A stretch of 64,000 nucleotides of DNA, taken from Gibbula magus. Taxonomy: Eukaryota > Mollusca > Gastropoda > Trochida > Trochidae. The notes beneath the pieces were generated by a model. The model was not told where the DNA came from and ran no database searches. It was given only the letters and a program-made list of their open reading frames with translations. Location of the stretch: assembly GCA_936450465.1 (NCBI GenBank), contig OW388296.1:15497867-15561866 (forward strand), given 5' to 3'. Positions 31,915 through 42,225 of the stretch are shown here, one piece after another; within the stretch, counting starts at the first letter, position 1; each line of letters opens with the position of its first letter. The position numbers were made by a program, and so were the translations under genes.

Positions 31915-32545
31915 ATGAGCCTCCTGGATCAATACGGGTCCCGCAAGTTAAGAAATGAGTGGGCCACTTTTGGTCAGTATGAGTCTGGCAGTCTAATACT
32001 GACTCTGTCCCTGTGGAAGACTGTGAGCTCGGGATTGGAGGACATAGCATGTATGTCTCCTACCCGTCTGCCAGACACCACCGCCACTAGAAAAACTGTC
32101 TTCCAAGTAAGCAACTGAAGCGATACTGCAGATAAATCCCTAAACTTTGGACCCGAGAGCCAGTCCAGGACTATAGAAAGGTCCCAAACCGGGCTGGTCC
32201 GCCTCACAGGAGGTCGGATCCTGTCCATGCCTGCTAAAAAACGCTGAACCAGAGGATGTACCCCCAAAAGGGCGCCGTCCACTGGCACATGAAAGGCTGA
32301 AATAGCCGTGGAGTAACCCCTGACAGTAGATGCGGCCAATGCAGGAACTCCAAGACAAACACTAAATCTGCAGAAAAGGGATCGAGTACGTCCCTATCTG
32401 CACACCAGCGCGAATAGCAGGCCCATCTATCCTCATATTGAATGTTCGTTGAATCCCTCCTCGAAGCCAGTATTGTGTCTGCAACTCGTGCAGGAATACT
32501 GCTGTTTTGGAGGCGATTCCGGACAGAGGCCAGGCCACCCACTGC
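31915..32545 (-). pseudogene. DIRS tyrosine recombinase, truncated
   Basis: Two frames are joined by a shift near 32345: SSIPARVADTILASRRDSTN, YEDRWACYSRWCADRDVLDP and FSADLVFVLEFL (32545-32345), then STVRGYSTAISAFHVPVDGA, HPLVQRFLAGMDRIRPPV and LLTWKTVFLVAVVSGRRVGD (to 31974). These are the core-binding domain and the first catalytic Arg (SGRRVGDIHAM). A stop follows at 31974-31976; a few homologous-looking residues continue and a second stop occurs near 31920. The His-x-x-Arg and Tyr nucleophile are absent. The enzyme would circularise and integrate element DNA but is dead here. Confidence 0.78.
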
Positions 32546-34434
32546 ACCCTGGGGTTGGGGTGGGGGGCTCCGTCCTGGGACAGAAGTCCCGGCCGACACG
32601 GTAACAGAGTAGGTGGTATAGCCAGAAACCTGAGTACCTGTGGAAACCAAGTATGCGCTGCCCACAGAGGTGTGATTAGCACCAGCAGACGCGGATAATG
32701 AGTGGCTAGACGGGCAAGGACCGTGGAGATCAGAGGCACTGGTGGGAAAGCCCACAGAACTCTGTCTGTCCAGTCCAGTTCAAATGCATCCTGGGATAGA
32801 GCCCGAGTGTCGGGTATCCTGGAGCAAAACTGGGGTATCTGAAAGTTCGTCCCTGACGCAAACAGATCCACCTGGAATGACCCGTATAACTGGGAGATAG
32901 TCTCGAATATCTCTCGATCCAGTAGCCACTCGTGGGGGGCAAGGATCCGGCGAGACAGAGCGTCTGCTCGGACATTGTCCACCCCCGGCAAATACACTGG
33001 CAGGACCTTGGTGTCGACTTCGTCGCACCAAAGGAAGAACTGCCATGTCTCCTCCCGCCCTGTTTGAGGATGTAAGGCATGGCGGTCCTGTTGTCCATCT
33101 GGAGTCGGACCACCTGACCCCTCACCTGATCCCTCAGATGTTGCAGAACCAATCTGGCCGCCCTGAGCTCCAACACATTGATGTGCAATTGAGACTCGGC
33201 TTGTGACCACAGGCCCGAGACCGTGCGAGATCCCAGAACCCCGCCCCATCCCGTGAGGGAGGCATCGGTCTGGATCGTCAGGGTCGGCACTGGAGCCTGC
33301 AGGGCGTAACCCCGAGTCAGGTGATCGACATTGGTCCACCATAACAGGTGTGGCAAGACCCACTCCGGAGTGACGAGCTGCTTCTCGTAAGACTCCGAGT
33401 GGGACCATAGACCCGCCAAAGCTTGTTGGACGGGCCTCATGCGGAGCCAGGACCTCCAAACCACGTCTACGGTCGCTGCCATGACTCCTAAGAGCTCGAG
33501 CTCGAGCTCGAGCCGTGTGGCATGGAGCGCTGAGAAACGAGTTCACAGCCCCCAGTATCTCTGGGACCCAGTCCGGGGCCAGGGATACGAACCCCGGCTC
33601 CGTCTGAAACCTGGAGCCCAGGAAGACTAGGTCCCGAGACGGGGCTAGCTCCGACTTTTTGAGGTTCACGATCCCACCCAGCGAAACTAACGTGTGAAGT
33701 ATGGCCTGGGTGGATTTGTGGTTCTGAAGCTGGGACAGCGCTCTGAGGAGCCAGTCGTCCAGGAAGGGAAGACAGCACCTGCCCTGAGACCTGGCGACCT
33801 GAGCCGCTACCAGCATGAGTTTGGTGAATACCCTCGGAGCCGTAGAGATTCCGAAGGGTAACACTCTGAATTGGTAACACTTCCCGTCGAATGCAAACCG
33901 CAGATATTTCCTGAATTCTGGGTGCATTGGAACATGAAGGTAAGCGTCCTTGAGGTCTATGGAGGATAGCCATTCTCCGACCTTCACTGACGAGATCACA
34001 GACCTTAGAGTCTCCATCTTGAACGTTGGGACCTCTATGAGTTTGTTCATGATCTTCAGATTCAAGATGGGTCTGAACCCTCCGCCCTTCTTGGTCACCA
34101 GGAAGTACGTGGAATAGTATCCGCTCTCTTCCTGGCCCACAGGCACTAGCTCTATCGCAGCCTTGCTCAACAACGCTTTGACTTCTGAGCGGAGGATGTC
34201 CCCCTTCTCCGGCGCGGAGGGCACCTTCGTGTGCCGCACCCCGGTAAAAGAAGGAGGACCGCGCTTCCACTGTGGCATATGGCCGTCCCTGAGTGTGGAC
34301 AGGACCCAGGTGTTCGACGTGGCTTTTGCCCAAGCGTCTAAGAACCTTGTCAGTCGGCCGCCTACAGGGATGTGCCCCAATAAGCAAAAGGTGTCCGTCT
34401 CCGGCGGCACTCCGGCCCCCGGATTTTTGGACAC
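32362..34434 (-). CDS. DIRS reverse transcriptase and downstream region (690 codons open)
   Basis: RT copies element RNA to DNA. Residues ~105-285 carry the RT fold: FLVTKKGGGFRPILNLKIMN, SSIDLKDAYLHVPMHPEF (catalytic Asp ~160), FRVLPFGISTAPRVFTKLM and the catalytic FLDDWLL box (~224-230) in place of the usual Y-x-D-D. Near residue 308 (position ~33505) a GAGCTC-repeat expansion shifts the frame. From there to ~33053 this frame is nonsense, while the RNase H continues in the next frame. The frame then becomes meaningful again (VDNVRADALSRRILAPHEWL, FQVDLFASGTNFQIPQFCSR, LWAFPPVPL), the conserved section after RNase H in DIRS polyproteins. So the 690-codon length is an accident of two compensating shifts. 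Met 34434 is arbitrary. Confidence 0.85.
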   Translation of the reverse strand: MSKNPGAGVPPETDTFCLLGHIPVGGRLTRFLDAWAKATSNTWVLSTLRDGHMPQWKRGPPSFTGVRHTKVPSAPEKGDILRSEVKALLSKAAIELVPVGQEESGYYSTYFLVTKKGGGFRPILNLKIMNKLIEVPTFKMETLRSVISSVKVGEWLSSIDLKDAYLHVPMHPEFRKYLRFAFDGKCYQFRVLPFGISTAPRVFTKLMLVAAQVARSQGRCCLPFLDDWLLRALSQLQNHKSTQAILHTLVSLGGIVNLKKSELAPSRDLVFLGSRFQTEPGFVSLAPDWVPEILGAVNSFLSAPCHTARARARALRSHGSDRRRGLEVLAPHEARPTSFGGSMVPLGVLREAARHSGVGLATPVMVDQCRSPDSGLRPAGSSADPDDPDRCLPHGMGRGSGISHGLGPVVTSRVSIAHQCVGAQGGQIGSATSEGSGEGSGGPTPDGQQDRHALHPQTGREETWQFFLWCDEVDTKVLPVYLPGVDNVRADALSRRILAPHEWLLDREIFETISQLYGSFQVDLFASGTNFQIPQFCSRIPDTRALSQDAFELDWTDRVLWAFPPVPLISTVLARLATHYPRLLVLITPLWAAHTWFPQVLRFLAIPPTLLPCRPGLLSQDGAPHPNPRVQWVAWPLSGIASKTAVFLHELQTQYWLRGGIQRTFNMRIDGPAIRAGVQIGTYSIPFLQI
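32730..33482 (-). pseudogene. DIRS RNase H segment in shifted frame
   Basis: From ~33482 to ~33053 this frame holds RNase H: LTIQTDASLTGWGGVLGSRT (Asp), INVLELRAARLVLQHL (Glu) and VVRLQMDNRTAMPYILKQGG (Asp), the three metal-binding acids. It removes RNA from the hybrid during replication. Beyond residue ~143 the frame is nonsense and the polyprotein resumes in the RT frame. Confidence 0.8.
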
Positions 34435-34454
34435 CCCTAGCGGTACGGGAAGAG

Positions 34455-35351
34455 CTAGGAACCCTGGTTTGGTTTCCCCCGCCCCCGAAACCCCTGCTTG
34501 CCCGAAGACTGCTGGGATTTCCCGCCTCGCTTCTTGGGACCCTTGCCCCTGCTCCCAGCTTGATGCAGACTAGCTGACATCCAAGCTGCCTTCCCCGTCG
34601 GCGCGGAGGAACGAGCAGCGGGAGGGTTGGACATGGCTGCGCGCATGACGTCCGGATCCTGCACGGTGAGAACCCTGGAGGTCTCCCGGCAGGTCGTGAC
34701 GACGTCCGCAGTGTCCTTCAGCACCTGCTGAGCCCCTGGGAAGAGCACTGGGCCAACCCGAAAGGGGAGATTCAACAGGGACTGCTGTGTTGAGGGCATC
34801 CATGTGGATACCGACAACCACAGCCGGCACATCCCCACAACTGCGCTCATCATCTGGTTCGCCAAACTCCTAATTGAGTCGCGAGCCAGATGACCACCGA
34901 CCGCGGTTAGCTGACCGAGGAGCTCGGAGGAGGAATCTCCGGGGATCTCCACCTTCTGAGCTAGCTGGACCTGCATAGAGGCCAAGTAAGCTTGATGGAT
35001 AGCGAGCTGAAGCTGTTGTCCGGCGTTACGGTACTGGTCCTTGAAGGACCGGTACGCGGACTTCAGATCAGCTGCTCCAGCAGAGAAGGGTGGCAGCCGC
35101 CGACCTTGTCGCCCGACCGAGGGAGAAACCTTCGGTCGTTGCAAGGAAACCGCGGTGAAAACACAGTCTCCCACCACCGGAATGTCAAAGAGACCTTCCT
35201 CCCCTAGCTGATATCGCCTAGATAGAAAGCCTAGATCGGCGAGAGAGCGGGTATCAGCCAAGATAGGAGCGATCAAATCGTCAACCAGTGAGGGAAGAAT
35301 GTTGAGCCCCACTACGGGAACCTTGCTCCTAGCAAAGGCCTCCCCCGACAA
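34455..35351 (-). CDS. DIRS gag-like protein, C-terminal open segment (298 codons)
   Basis: The longest intact piece of the structural ORF1. It contains [62 protein letters not shown] and [20 protein letters not shown]. It ends in a basic Gly/Lys/Arg-rich tail (GKGPKKRGGKSQQSSGKQ), fitting nucleic-acid binding. The Met at 35351 is merely the first in this frame; the true protein starts near 36510 and reaches this part through several frameshifts (35414-36416). The relic at 7074-7547 is its clear homologue, which confirms that this frame is the real one. Confidence 0.75.
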   Translation of the reverse strand: MSGEAFARSKVPVVGLNILPSLVDDLIAPILADTRSLADLGFLSRRYQLGEEGLFDIPVVGDCVFTAVSLQRPKVSPSVGRQGRRLPPFSAGAADLKSAYRSFKDQYRNAGQQLQLAIHQAYLASMQVQLAQKVEIPGDSSSELLGQLTAVGGHLARDSIRSLANQMMSAVVGMCRLWLSVSTWMPSTQQSLLNLPFRVGPVLFPGAQQVLKDTADVVTTCRETSRVLTVQDPDVMRAAMSNPPAARSSAPTGKAAWMSASLHQAGSRGKGPKKRGGKSQQSSGKQGFRGRGKPNQGS

Positions 35352-35413
35352 GCGTTAGTCCGATTCCTCTGGCTCGGGGACGGGGGCAGCAACACCAGGG
35401 ATAGCCTCCGCGA

Positions 35414-36416
35414 TCAAGCCGCGAAGGCTCCTGATGGCAGCAGCAGCTGATAAAGGGCCCGAATCCTCCCGAACCTCATCCACGTCCATGGGCTCGACCC
35501 CGGATCTCCCCGAGAGGAGTCGTCTAGGGAAGAGTCACGGGCGCGGACAAGAGAACGAGAGAAAACGTCAGCTACCGCTGGCTGTCCCGAGCCCCCAGCC
35601 CGAGGACCGGCCTCGAGTGGGCCCCCCGAGACCTGGGTCTTGAGGGTGCTCGTGGGTCCCGCGTGCGGCCCGGACTGCACAGTCACTGGGACGGCGGTCA
35701 CGGAGCATGGGGCAGGTGTCCGAGGACGCTGCACCTGGAGCACAGGCGGCGCCTCGTAACCTGAGATGGATGCCTTAGCCTGGTAGCCTACTCCATCGAG
35801 CGGCTCCAGGACGAGACCTGCCCGAAGCCAGGTGTCTGGGAGGGCTGGTGTTGTGTGATGGTGGCCTGGGGCTCCATACTCCGCAGCGGTGAAGCCGGAA
35901 GCTTAGCGCCCCGAGGAGACCCCGTGCCTCGGACGAGTCCGACACCGAGATCTCCCCTGGCCCCATGGGTTGCATCGGGTTCATGACTCGAGGCCCGGAA
36001 CTTCGTACGGAGCCCCGGGACCGCCGAGTCAATCATAACCTTCATCTGCTGGGTGAGCATATTTGTGAAGTGCGACATGTCAACAGGGTTAACATTAGAA
36101 ATTTGTGTGTTAGACTGTTGAGGGGTGGGTGGATGGGTGAGATCCCCGGCTGAGGACCCCCGCTGGTCCTCGACTGAGTCGGCCTCGGATACGAATCATC
36201 GAGACTCGACTTGGCCGAGGACACCGTGGCGGAGGCCGAAGCCTTTACCTTCTTACCACTCGCTTTCTTAGGAAGTGACTTCTGCACTTTCTTAGCCTTA
36301 GAAGGGGGGTCTAGTTTGGTGATATCCTTGCCGCTCTGTAGTGCCAAGGCGAAAAACTTGAGGTCCATGTCCCTCCTGGCCCTGGCCTTGGGTTGAAGGC
36401 CTGACAAATGTCGCAT
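35414..36416 (-). pseudogene. DIRS gag middle part, several frames
   Basis: Open pieces at 36042-36416 (Lys/Ser/Ala-rich linker, KKVQKSLPKKASGKKVKAS), 35788-36078 (NMLTQQMKVMIDSAVPGL) and 35414-35743 (GPTSTLKTQVSGGPLEAGPR) are consecutive parts of one protein in different frames. The last piece is matched by the relic at 6660-6780. At least two frameshifts separate them. Confidence 0.65.
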
Positions 36417-36512
36417 TTCACGGGATGGTGGAAGTCAGATGCCAGGCATTTCAAGCATTCATCGTGTGCGTCGGTGATGGACACCGGACCCTTGCATTGA
36501 GCACAGGGCTTG
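36387..36512 (-). pseudogene. DIRS gag N-terminal Cys-rich segment
   Basis: Reads FKPCAQCKGPVSITDAHDEC then LKCLASDFHHPVKCDICQAF. This Cys-x2-Cys ... His-x3-Cys-x2-Cys ... Cys-x2-Cys pattern is seen at the start of many DIRS gag proteins. A stop codon (TAG) lies just before it with no Met between. The following gag text (LKFFALALQSGKDITKL) is in another frame, so the start is broken. Confidence 0.6.
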
Positions 36513-36520
36513 AAAGGCTA

Positions 36521-37314
36521 GAAGTAAAATAGCCCAATCAAGACCTGCACATGCAGCATGTGTATATATATAAATATTTTTAAAATATATATATACTAAA
36601 TACATTGGGATATGCAATGTGAATGTTTTTGTAAAACATGCATGTAAACAACATGAGCAGAGGCGAATGGCAAATGCGAAGTAAAAAAATAAAACAAGCA
36701 TGGCCACACCCCTAACATCACTGAAACAAATAGAACATGAAATATGACTAATTTGCTTGCAGGCCAAAGGGCGATTCGAAATACTTACCGAAAACGAATC
36801 TAGAGCCCCAATATGATAATATAAACATGTGGAAAGCCCAGATTTGACCAAATTCCATGATAAAAAAACATCGATCGAAGAAAAAATGGCCGCCATCTTG
36901 GGTCGACTTTCCCGCCCTACGCGAGAAAGCAAGTTACAAATACACAAAGTTTTACTACTAAAACCGTGAAGCCATTCGACCCTACTGTAAAAAAGGTAGA
37001 AGTTACCACACATACAGCTTTGTTTTGGGCCATTTTCTTAGATCGGTCGTAGAAAAAATCAGTACAAAAACTTGAGAAAAACTTCGTGCGTCGTGTCAGT
37101 TCAATGACAGGATGAAAAGTGGTGAGATTAGAGTTATCTGCCCCTGGTTGCATGACAACCGTAAGGGGTGGGGCTCGAAGGGGGTGACCCAAAGTACGTT
37201 TTTTTAGTTTTTTAACTAATTTTAAGTGGAAAATATAGTTACAACCTGTCATATATAAAAAATCAAGGATTTTATGCAATAAGTACCCCAAGGAGGATCC
37301 CTTCTGAAAAAGAA
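36521..37314. other. Right flank of the DIRS element
   Basis: AT-rich with a TATATA patch at 36562-36600. The open minus-strand frames here carry no recognisable domain. The DIRS terminal repeat should lie in this interval but I could not identify it. Confidence 0.4.
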
Positions 37315-37441
37315 TTCAGCTCCTAGACCAAGTGGTTCTGGAGAAGAAGACGAAAATGCGAAAAGTTTACAGAGAGACGGATGGATGGATGGAGGTCATG
37401 CCATAAGCCATATGCTGAGCCTTTCATGCAAGATGAGCTAA
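37315..37441 (+). mobile_element. Tandem-core element, family H1, 3' end only
   Basis: 'AGTGGTTCTGGAGAAGAAG', then GACGGATGGATGGATGG, CATGCCATAAGCC, a decayed hairpin and GATGAGCTAA ending at 37441. Same terminus as 11513, 21401 and (reverse) 7701. Confidence 0.65.
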
Positions 37442-37574
37442 AATTGTAATCATCAGTTTTTAAATTATTAAGAAAAACACACATTGTCAGAAAATCATAT
37501 TTGATATTTAAAAAAAGGAAATATCTCAAACCTTATCCACAAGAAAATTTTAAGGCTTTGATCAGAATTGTCTG

Positions 37575-40000
37575 AAATATGTTTCAAGGATATAGAATTC
37601 ACAAAAGGCCGACAAAGATTTGATTACAATATATGATTACCTGAAAATCAATTAGTTCCTTTATATTTATGACATCAAAGTAATTAAAGCCAGAACTGGT
37701 ATTGAAATGAGTGGATTGAGGAAATGGATCTTCAAAGAAGCTGCCAGAAACAATTTTGCTTTTTTCTGACCTCCATTGCTTTCAAAGAGAAACCCCTTTC
37801 GTTTGTCTCGTATTGACATTAGAGATTCTTTCAACTTTGAAATAGCTTGATATCAAAACACAGAAGTGTCTCAAAACAATTGATTTCTAGGGGAAGAAAA
37901 TCTTACTACTTAGTCCGGCCTACATTGTGGCATGTCTGAATAACTAAGATGCATGTATCGTACGGGTCGTATGGTACAGTCACATGGTATATGGTCATTT
38001 ATTCATATCGTTTAAATCTTAAAATAACATAATTCTTTACTTCTATCTATGCGTATCATCAAATAATACTATAGCTCCGAAGCTGATTAGTGCCAAACTT
38101 TTCTGATGGTCAATTTATTTACTAAAATTCTGACCTGCAGATAAAAAGTTAAAACCATATATTACCAGTAATAAAAGTGGTTGACAACATTTTTAACCCT
38201 TTACCTACTGAAAAAATAGTGCAAAACCATTCTAAGTGGCTGGTTTACAGGAAGAAGAACTTGAGATCAGCATTATGATCCATGATTGGGCAAGGGGCTG
38301 ATGGTAGATGAAGACCAGAAACATCGCATTAGCATACAGAGGGTTAATCTGTTTCCATCTACCTTCATGCTGGTTCAGAGTTCTTGACCACACTTATAAG
38401 GCTACAATATGACTTCAGCCATTATTAACTTGCCTTGAAGGCTTTCATCATTAATTTACATGGATGGCTGACCTTGTCAACTCAATGATAGATGTGGTAC
38501 AGAAACTGTCACTACGGAAACATACATCTCCCCTGGTACAGACCACTGATGGCAGCTCTGGAGTAGTTGTACATAGGGTTTCATCCACAGAGGGTTATCT
38601 CATATACTAGACATATAAGTGGCGGATCCAGAGGGGGGGGGGGGGTTAGGGGGTAGTGGGGGTTTCATCCACAGAGGGTTACCTTATGTAGACATGCTAG
38701 ACATATCAGTGGCGGATCCAGACGGGGGTTGCGGGTGTTAGCATCCCCAAAGAGAGTTCCAAGCATAGTAGATGACTATTGAAACCACAGTCAAAACAAG
38801 GGGGCGGCCTCCTCCCCCCCAACAAAAACAGTTTGAAGTATAGTAAGAAATAATAATGAACAACTGATAGCCAGAAAAACACAATCCAATCGTAATAGCC
38901 GCCACTAACCCACTTCCAGATCTAGAAAAGTGCACCCCCCTACTCAAAAAGTTGTATCCCCCCTGCATCTTGTTAAACTAGCATCTTCTGTGGATCCCTC
39001 CCTGCATCACAAAACTAACTCTTCTATTAAGTGTAAATCATTATGTATGTTGACGTCTATTTCTTTCCCCCAAAATCAGTTAGATAAGGGGTGAATACTG
39101 TTACTTTTAAGTTATAACCTCACATAACATGGTCTGGAAACAAAGAATTCATCCTCTTGTTGCAACAGGAAAACAATAAAGAATATTTTAATGTAAAAAG
39201 AGCTTATTTCTATATCACGACTACAATTTTTTATGACAATACCCCCAATCATTGAACATAAGAAACCAATCATTGTTCCCTGAATTTCCATGACTTCTGA
39301 TTGACAACACTAATTAAATCTCTCATCTTCAAACTTTCAGTTCAAGTAGACACATATACCAAAGGCTAAGGTCACATAAGGCTTAATAAGTTCCTTCAGG
39401 CAAAGTTCTATGGTTTCATTTTAGTTTATAATTACTCAAATCTTCATTGGAGAAGACAATATGGTGCTGACAAGTTCCAAACAAATTTATTATCATAAAC
39501 ACTTATAACAACAAAAGACAAGTCATTTACTTACTGACAAAGCTAAATGCAATAACGTTGTTTGTTTAAAATGTACTTAAATGTTCAGAGAAAATAAGAG
39601 TTCAGAGAATGGTCACTGATCATGTTATGAATTAAGGCCAAGTTCAACACTTTACTATTCTTCAAATAGTAATAATTAAGATAAAGTCTGAATATATTTA
39701 CTTATTTGTGGACATTGCATGCTAAAGCTTTATCATAGTAATCCTGGTCGGTCCGTCAACAAGTAAAGAAGAACAATTCCTGTGATCAATATAACCTGTG
39801 CCAGGCCTGTGAGGTAAGTGTCTTCAAGTGAGCGCCATCAAATGAAAATCATTTCTCCGCTCCTGGGAACTTATGTGTTGCTATGGTAACTGTAGAAACA
39901 CTTAAAACTGATTTTTAAAACATAATTGACAGATAATGTTTATTCAATATTTGGAAATTTGGAAACCATATGTGCAAAAGAAGTAACATATAATATTGAG
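37575..40000 (+). repeat. Segmental duplication, left unit (2.43 kb)
   Basis: Starts AAATATGTTTCAAGGATATA and ends at AACATATAATATTGAG. The same sequence restarts at 40014 and, after many interruptions, finishes with the same ending at 56327. The copies are nearly identical in the shared parts (for example 37830-37990 against 40285-40445, 39010-39980 against 55320-56290). No gene was recognised inside. Confidence 0.88.
38197..38343. mobile_element. Possible 147-bp TTAA MITE, unit 1 copy
   Basis: TTAA at 38193-38196 and 38344-38347 with short ends CCCTTTACC and CAGAGGG. In the duplicate (43695-43841) the ends are CCCTTTAC and GTAAAGGG, a perfect inverted pair. The ends resemble those of the 1.2-kb TTAA family (CCCTTACG). 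Confidence 0.45.
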
Positions 40001-40462
40001 TAGAAAACTTGAAAAATATGTTTCAAGGATATAGAATTCACACAAGCAGGAGAAAGATTTGATTACAATATATGATTACCTGAAAATCAATTAGTTCCTT
40101 TATATTTATGACATCAAAGTAATTAAAGCCACAACTGATATTGAAATGAGTGGATTGAGGAAATGGATCTTCAAAGAAGCTGCCACAAACAATTTTGCTT
40201 TTTTCTGACCTCCATTGCTTTCAAAGAGAAACCCTTTTTCGTTTGTCTCGTATTGACATTAGAGATTCTTTCAACTTTGAAATAGCTTGATATCAAAACA
40301 CAGAAGTGTCTCAAAACAATTGATTTCTAGGGGAAGAAAATCTTACTACTTAGTCCGGCCTACATTGTGGCATGTCTGAAGTACTAAGATGCATGTATCG
40401 TACAGGTCATATGGTATAGTCATATGGTATATGGCCATTTATTCATATCATATATTGAGATT

Positions 40463-40612
40463 ATTACCCGAAGGAGTGTGTCATATGACTTTTACGAAAC
40501 GAGTGTGAATTTTTGTAGTGCCCGAGCGAGAGCGAGAGTTATACACAAATTTGCACGAGTTTCGTAAAAGTCATATGACACACTTTCGAGTGTAAAAATT
40601 TCTTTATTACCC
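40463..40612. repeat. Large imperfect palindrome
   Basis: The left arm TGTGTCATATGACTTTTACG and the right arm CGTAAAAGTCATATGACACA are perfect complements, and the pairing extends on both sides. The centre is CCCGAGCGAGAGCGAGAG. Same size and layout as 9945-10086, though unlike in sequence. It sits at the left edge of the composite insertion. Confidence 0.85.
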
Positions 40613-41072
40613 ATTTTATTCCATTTGATTCGCGTAAAAATAGCCAGAAACAGCCCACTTCTCTTGCGACGACAAGCTACAGTGACGTCACGAACAATCG
40701 TTTTATGACGTCACAGACGGGAAGTCGCTGTGAAACAATGGTTGCTAAGCAAACGTGATATGTGCACATGTGCTCATATCAATAATACTAACTCGGTTAT
40801 TTTCAACCATATTGGTAATAAAGACATAAAGACATATATAGTCATATGATTATTCAGTCAAGAGAACTTTGAGCCCAGTTCTATTACCATTGCAAGATGA
40901 CAAGCTGTAATACCATTGTGAGTTGAAATCTGCCAACTTTGGCTAAACTAGTGAATCATGAGTCATATTACAAATTAACCTTCATTTTTCCCTTCATGAT
41001 TCATTAGTCTTTCTTCAATGTTGCACTGCATTCTTATAAATTCAGCAGTGATTTTGTTACATTTCTGATATA

Positions 41073-42220
41073 AACAAGCAAAAAAGTGAGCGTGGCTCAC
41101 TAATACCCCCGACTGTTTAAGTTTGACATTTTTATTTTACTTAAAGAGAGAGGTGTCTGCACACCTAAGGATTGATAAGCTTTGAAATGTAATTGCTAAG
41201 ATTAAACTGTTTGTGAAAATGGTAGGACAAGTCTCGATCTTCATGTGAAAAAGGTGGTTTAAGTCAAAATAGGAATAAAAGTAACTTGAAAAGGTATTGG
41301 TAATATAATACACTACTGCTATTACCACTGATTTCAACTTTATTTTGGAAATTAATCCATCATAATGATTCTTTTGAGTGACTTTAAACAACAGGTACAT
41401 GGAAGCACACCCCTGAAGGCACAGTGAGAGATATACAGCAGTTTATGGCTGAAAGGAAAGAAAATTTAACTTTTCCCAAAATAAAACCAGTGGAAATATA
41501 AAATAGTAAAATCAACGAGAACACAGAAGTAGCTTTTGATGAGAGTTACATGAAAAAGAAAATGATGAAGTCAACAAATCACAATACAGAAGTACTCGTA
41601 GCTTCATTCACTCTAGCTATGATAAAGTAAAAGAATATAAAAAATCGCCAAAAATTCAAAAATTCACCAAATCGTGTTACATTTTGCAATGCACCTCTCC
41701 TAGTGGTGAAGGAGACATGTGCCAAATTTGAAAAGGATGAGATGAATAGTTTTTCTGTAATCGATCGGACAAAAAATGCTCAGAATTTGACTAAGTTAAA
41801 AAATACAAAAATTCGCCAAAAAATTAAAAAATTCACCAATTCGGTTTAAACTTCGCACTGCACCTTATCTAGTGGTGAAGAAGACATGTACCAAATTTGA
41901 AAAGGATGAGATGAATAGTTTTTTTGTAATCGATCGGACAAAAAATGCTCAGAATTTGACTAAGTTAAAAAATACAAAAAATCACCTAACATTCAAAAAT
42001 TCACCAATTCGGTTTAACCTTCGCACTGCACCTCTCCTAGTGGTGAAGAAGACATGTACCAAATTTAAAAAGGATGAGACGAATAGTTTTTCTGTAATCG
42101 ATCGGACAAAAATTGTCTTCGGACGGAAGGACAGACGGATGGACGGAAGGACGGACGGACGGACGGAATCGTTGGTATAACTATATACCCCCAACCAACG
42201 GTTGGGGGTATAATAAAAAC
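41073..42220 (+). mobile_element. Tandem-core element, family H3, copy 2
   Basis: Starts AACAAGCAAAAAAGTGAGCG like 28452. It has three units (~168 bp) of 'CTAGTGGTGAAGAAGACATG' and 'GTAATCGATCGGACAAAAA', then GGACGGAAGGACGGACGG. It ends in the hairpin ATACCCCC-AACCAACGGTT-GGGGGTAT and ATAAAAA. It abuts family H2 head to tail. Confidence 0.78.
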
Positions 42221-42225
42221 AAGAA

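Larger units (their letters stand above)
31915..36520 (-). mobile_element. DIRS-type tyrosine-recombinase retrotransposon, decayed
   Basis: Read from right to left the order is: Cys-rich gag start (36512), gag body (to 34455), reverse transcriptase, RNase H, then a tyrosine recombinase to ~31915. This order and the recombinase in place of an integrase define the DIRS1-like group, which inserts without target duplication. GC content is far above the flanks. The coding sequence is cut by frameshifts in gag, at the RT/RNase H join, after RNase H and within the recombinase, and the recombinase lacks its C-terminal catalytic residues. Terminal repeats and the internal complementary region could not be located. 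A gag relic of the same family lies at 6632-7545. Confidence 0.88.

Noticed and set aside
32730..34573. Long plus-strand and alternative minus-strand open frames across the DIRS element (e.g. 34163-34573 +, 33488-34387 -)
   Set aside because: They overlap the RT and gag coding sequence in other frames and translate to Pro/Arg/Ser-rich text with no domain; they are shadows caused by high GC.
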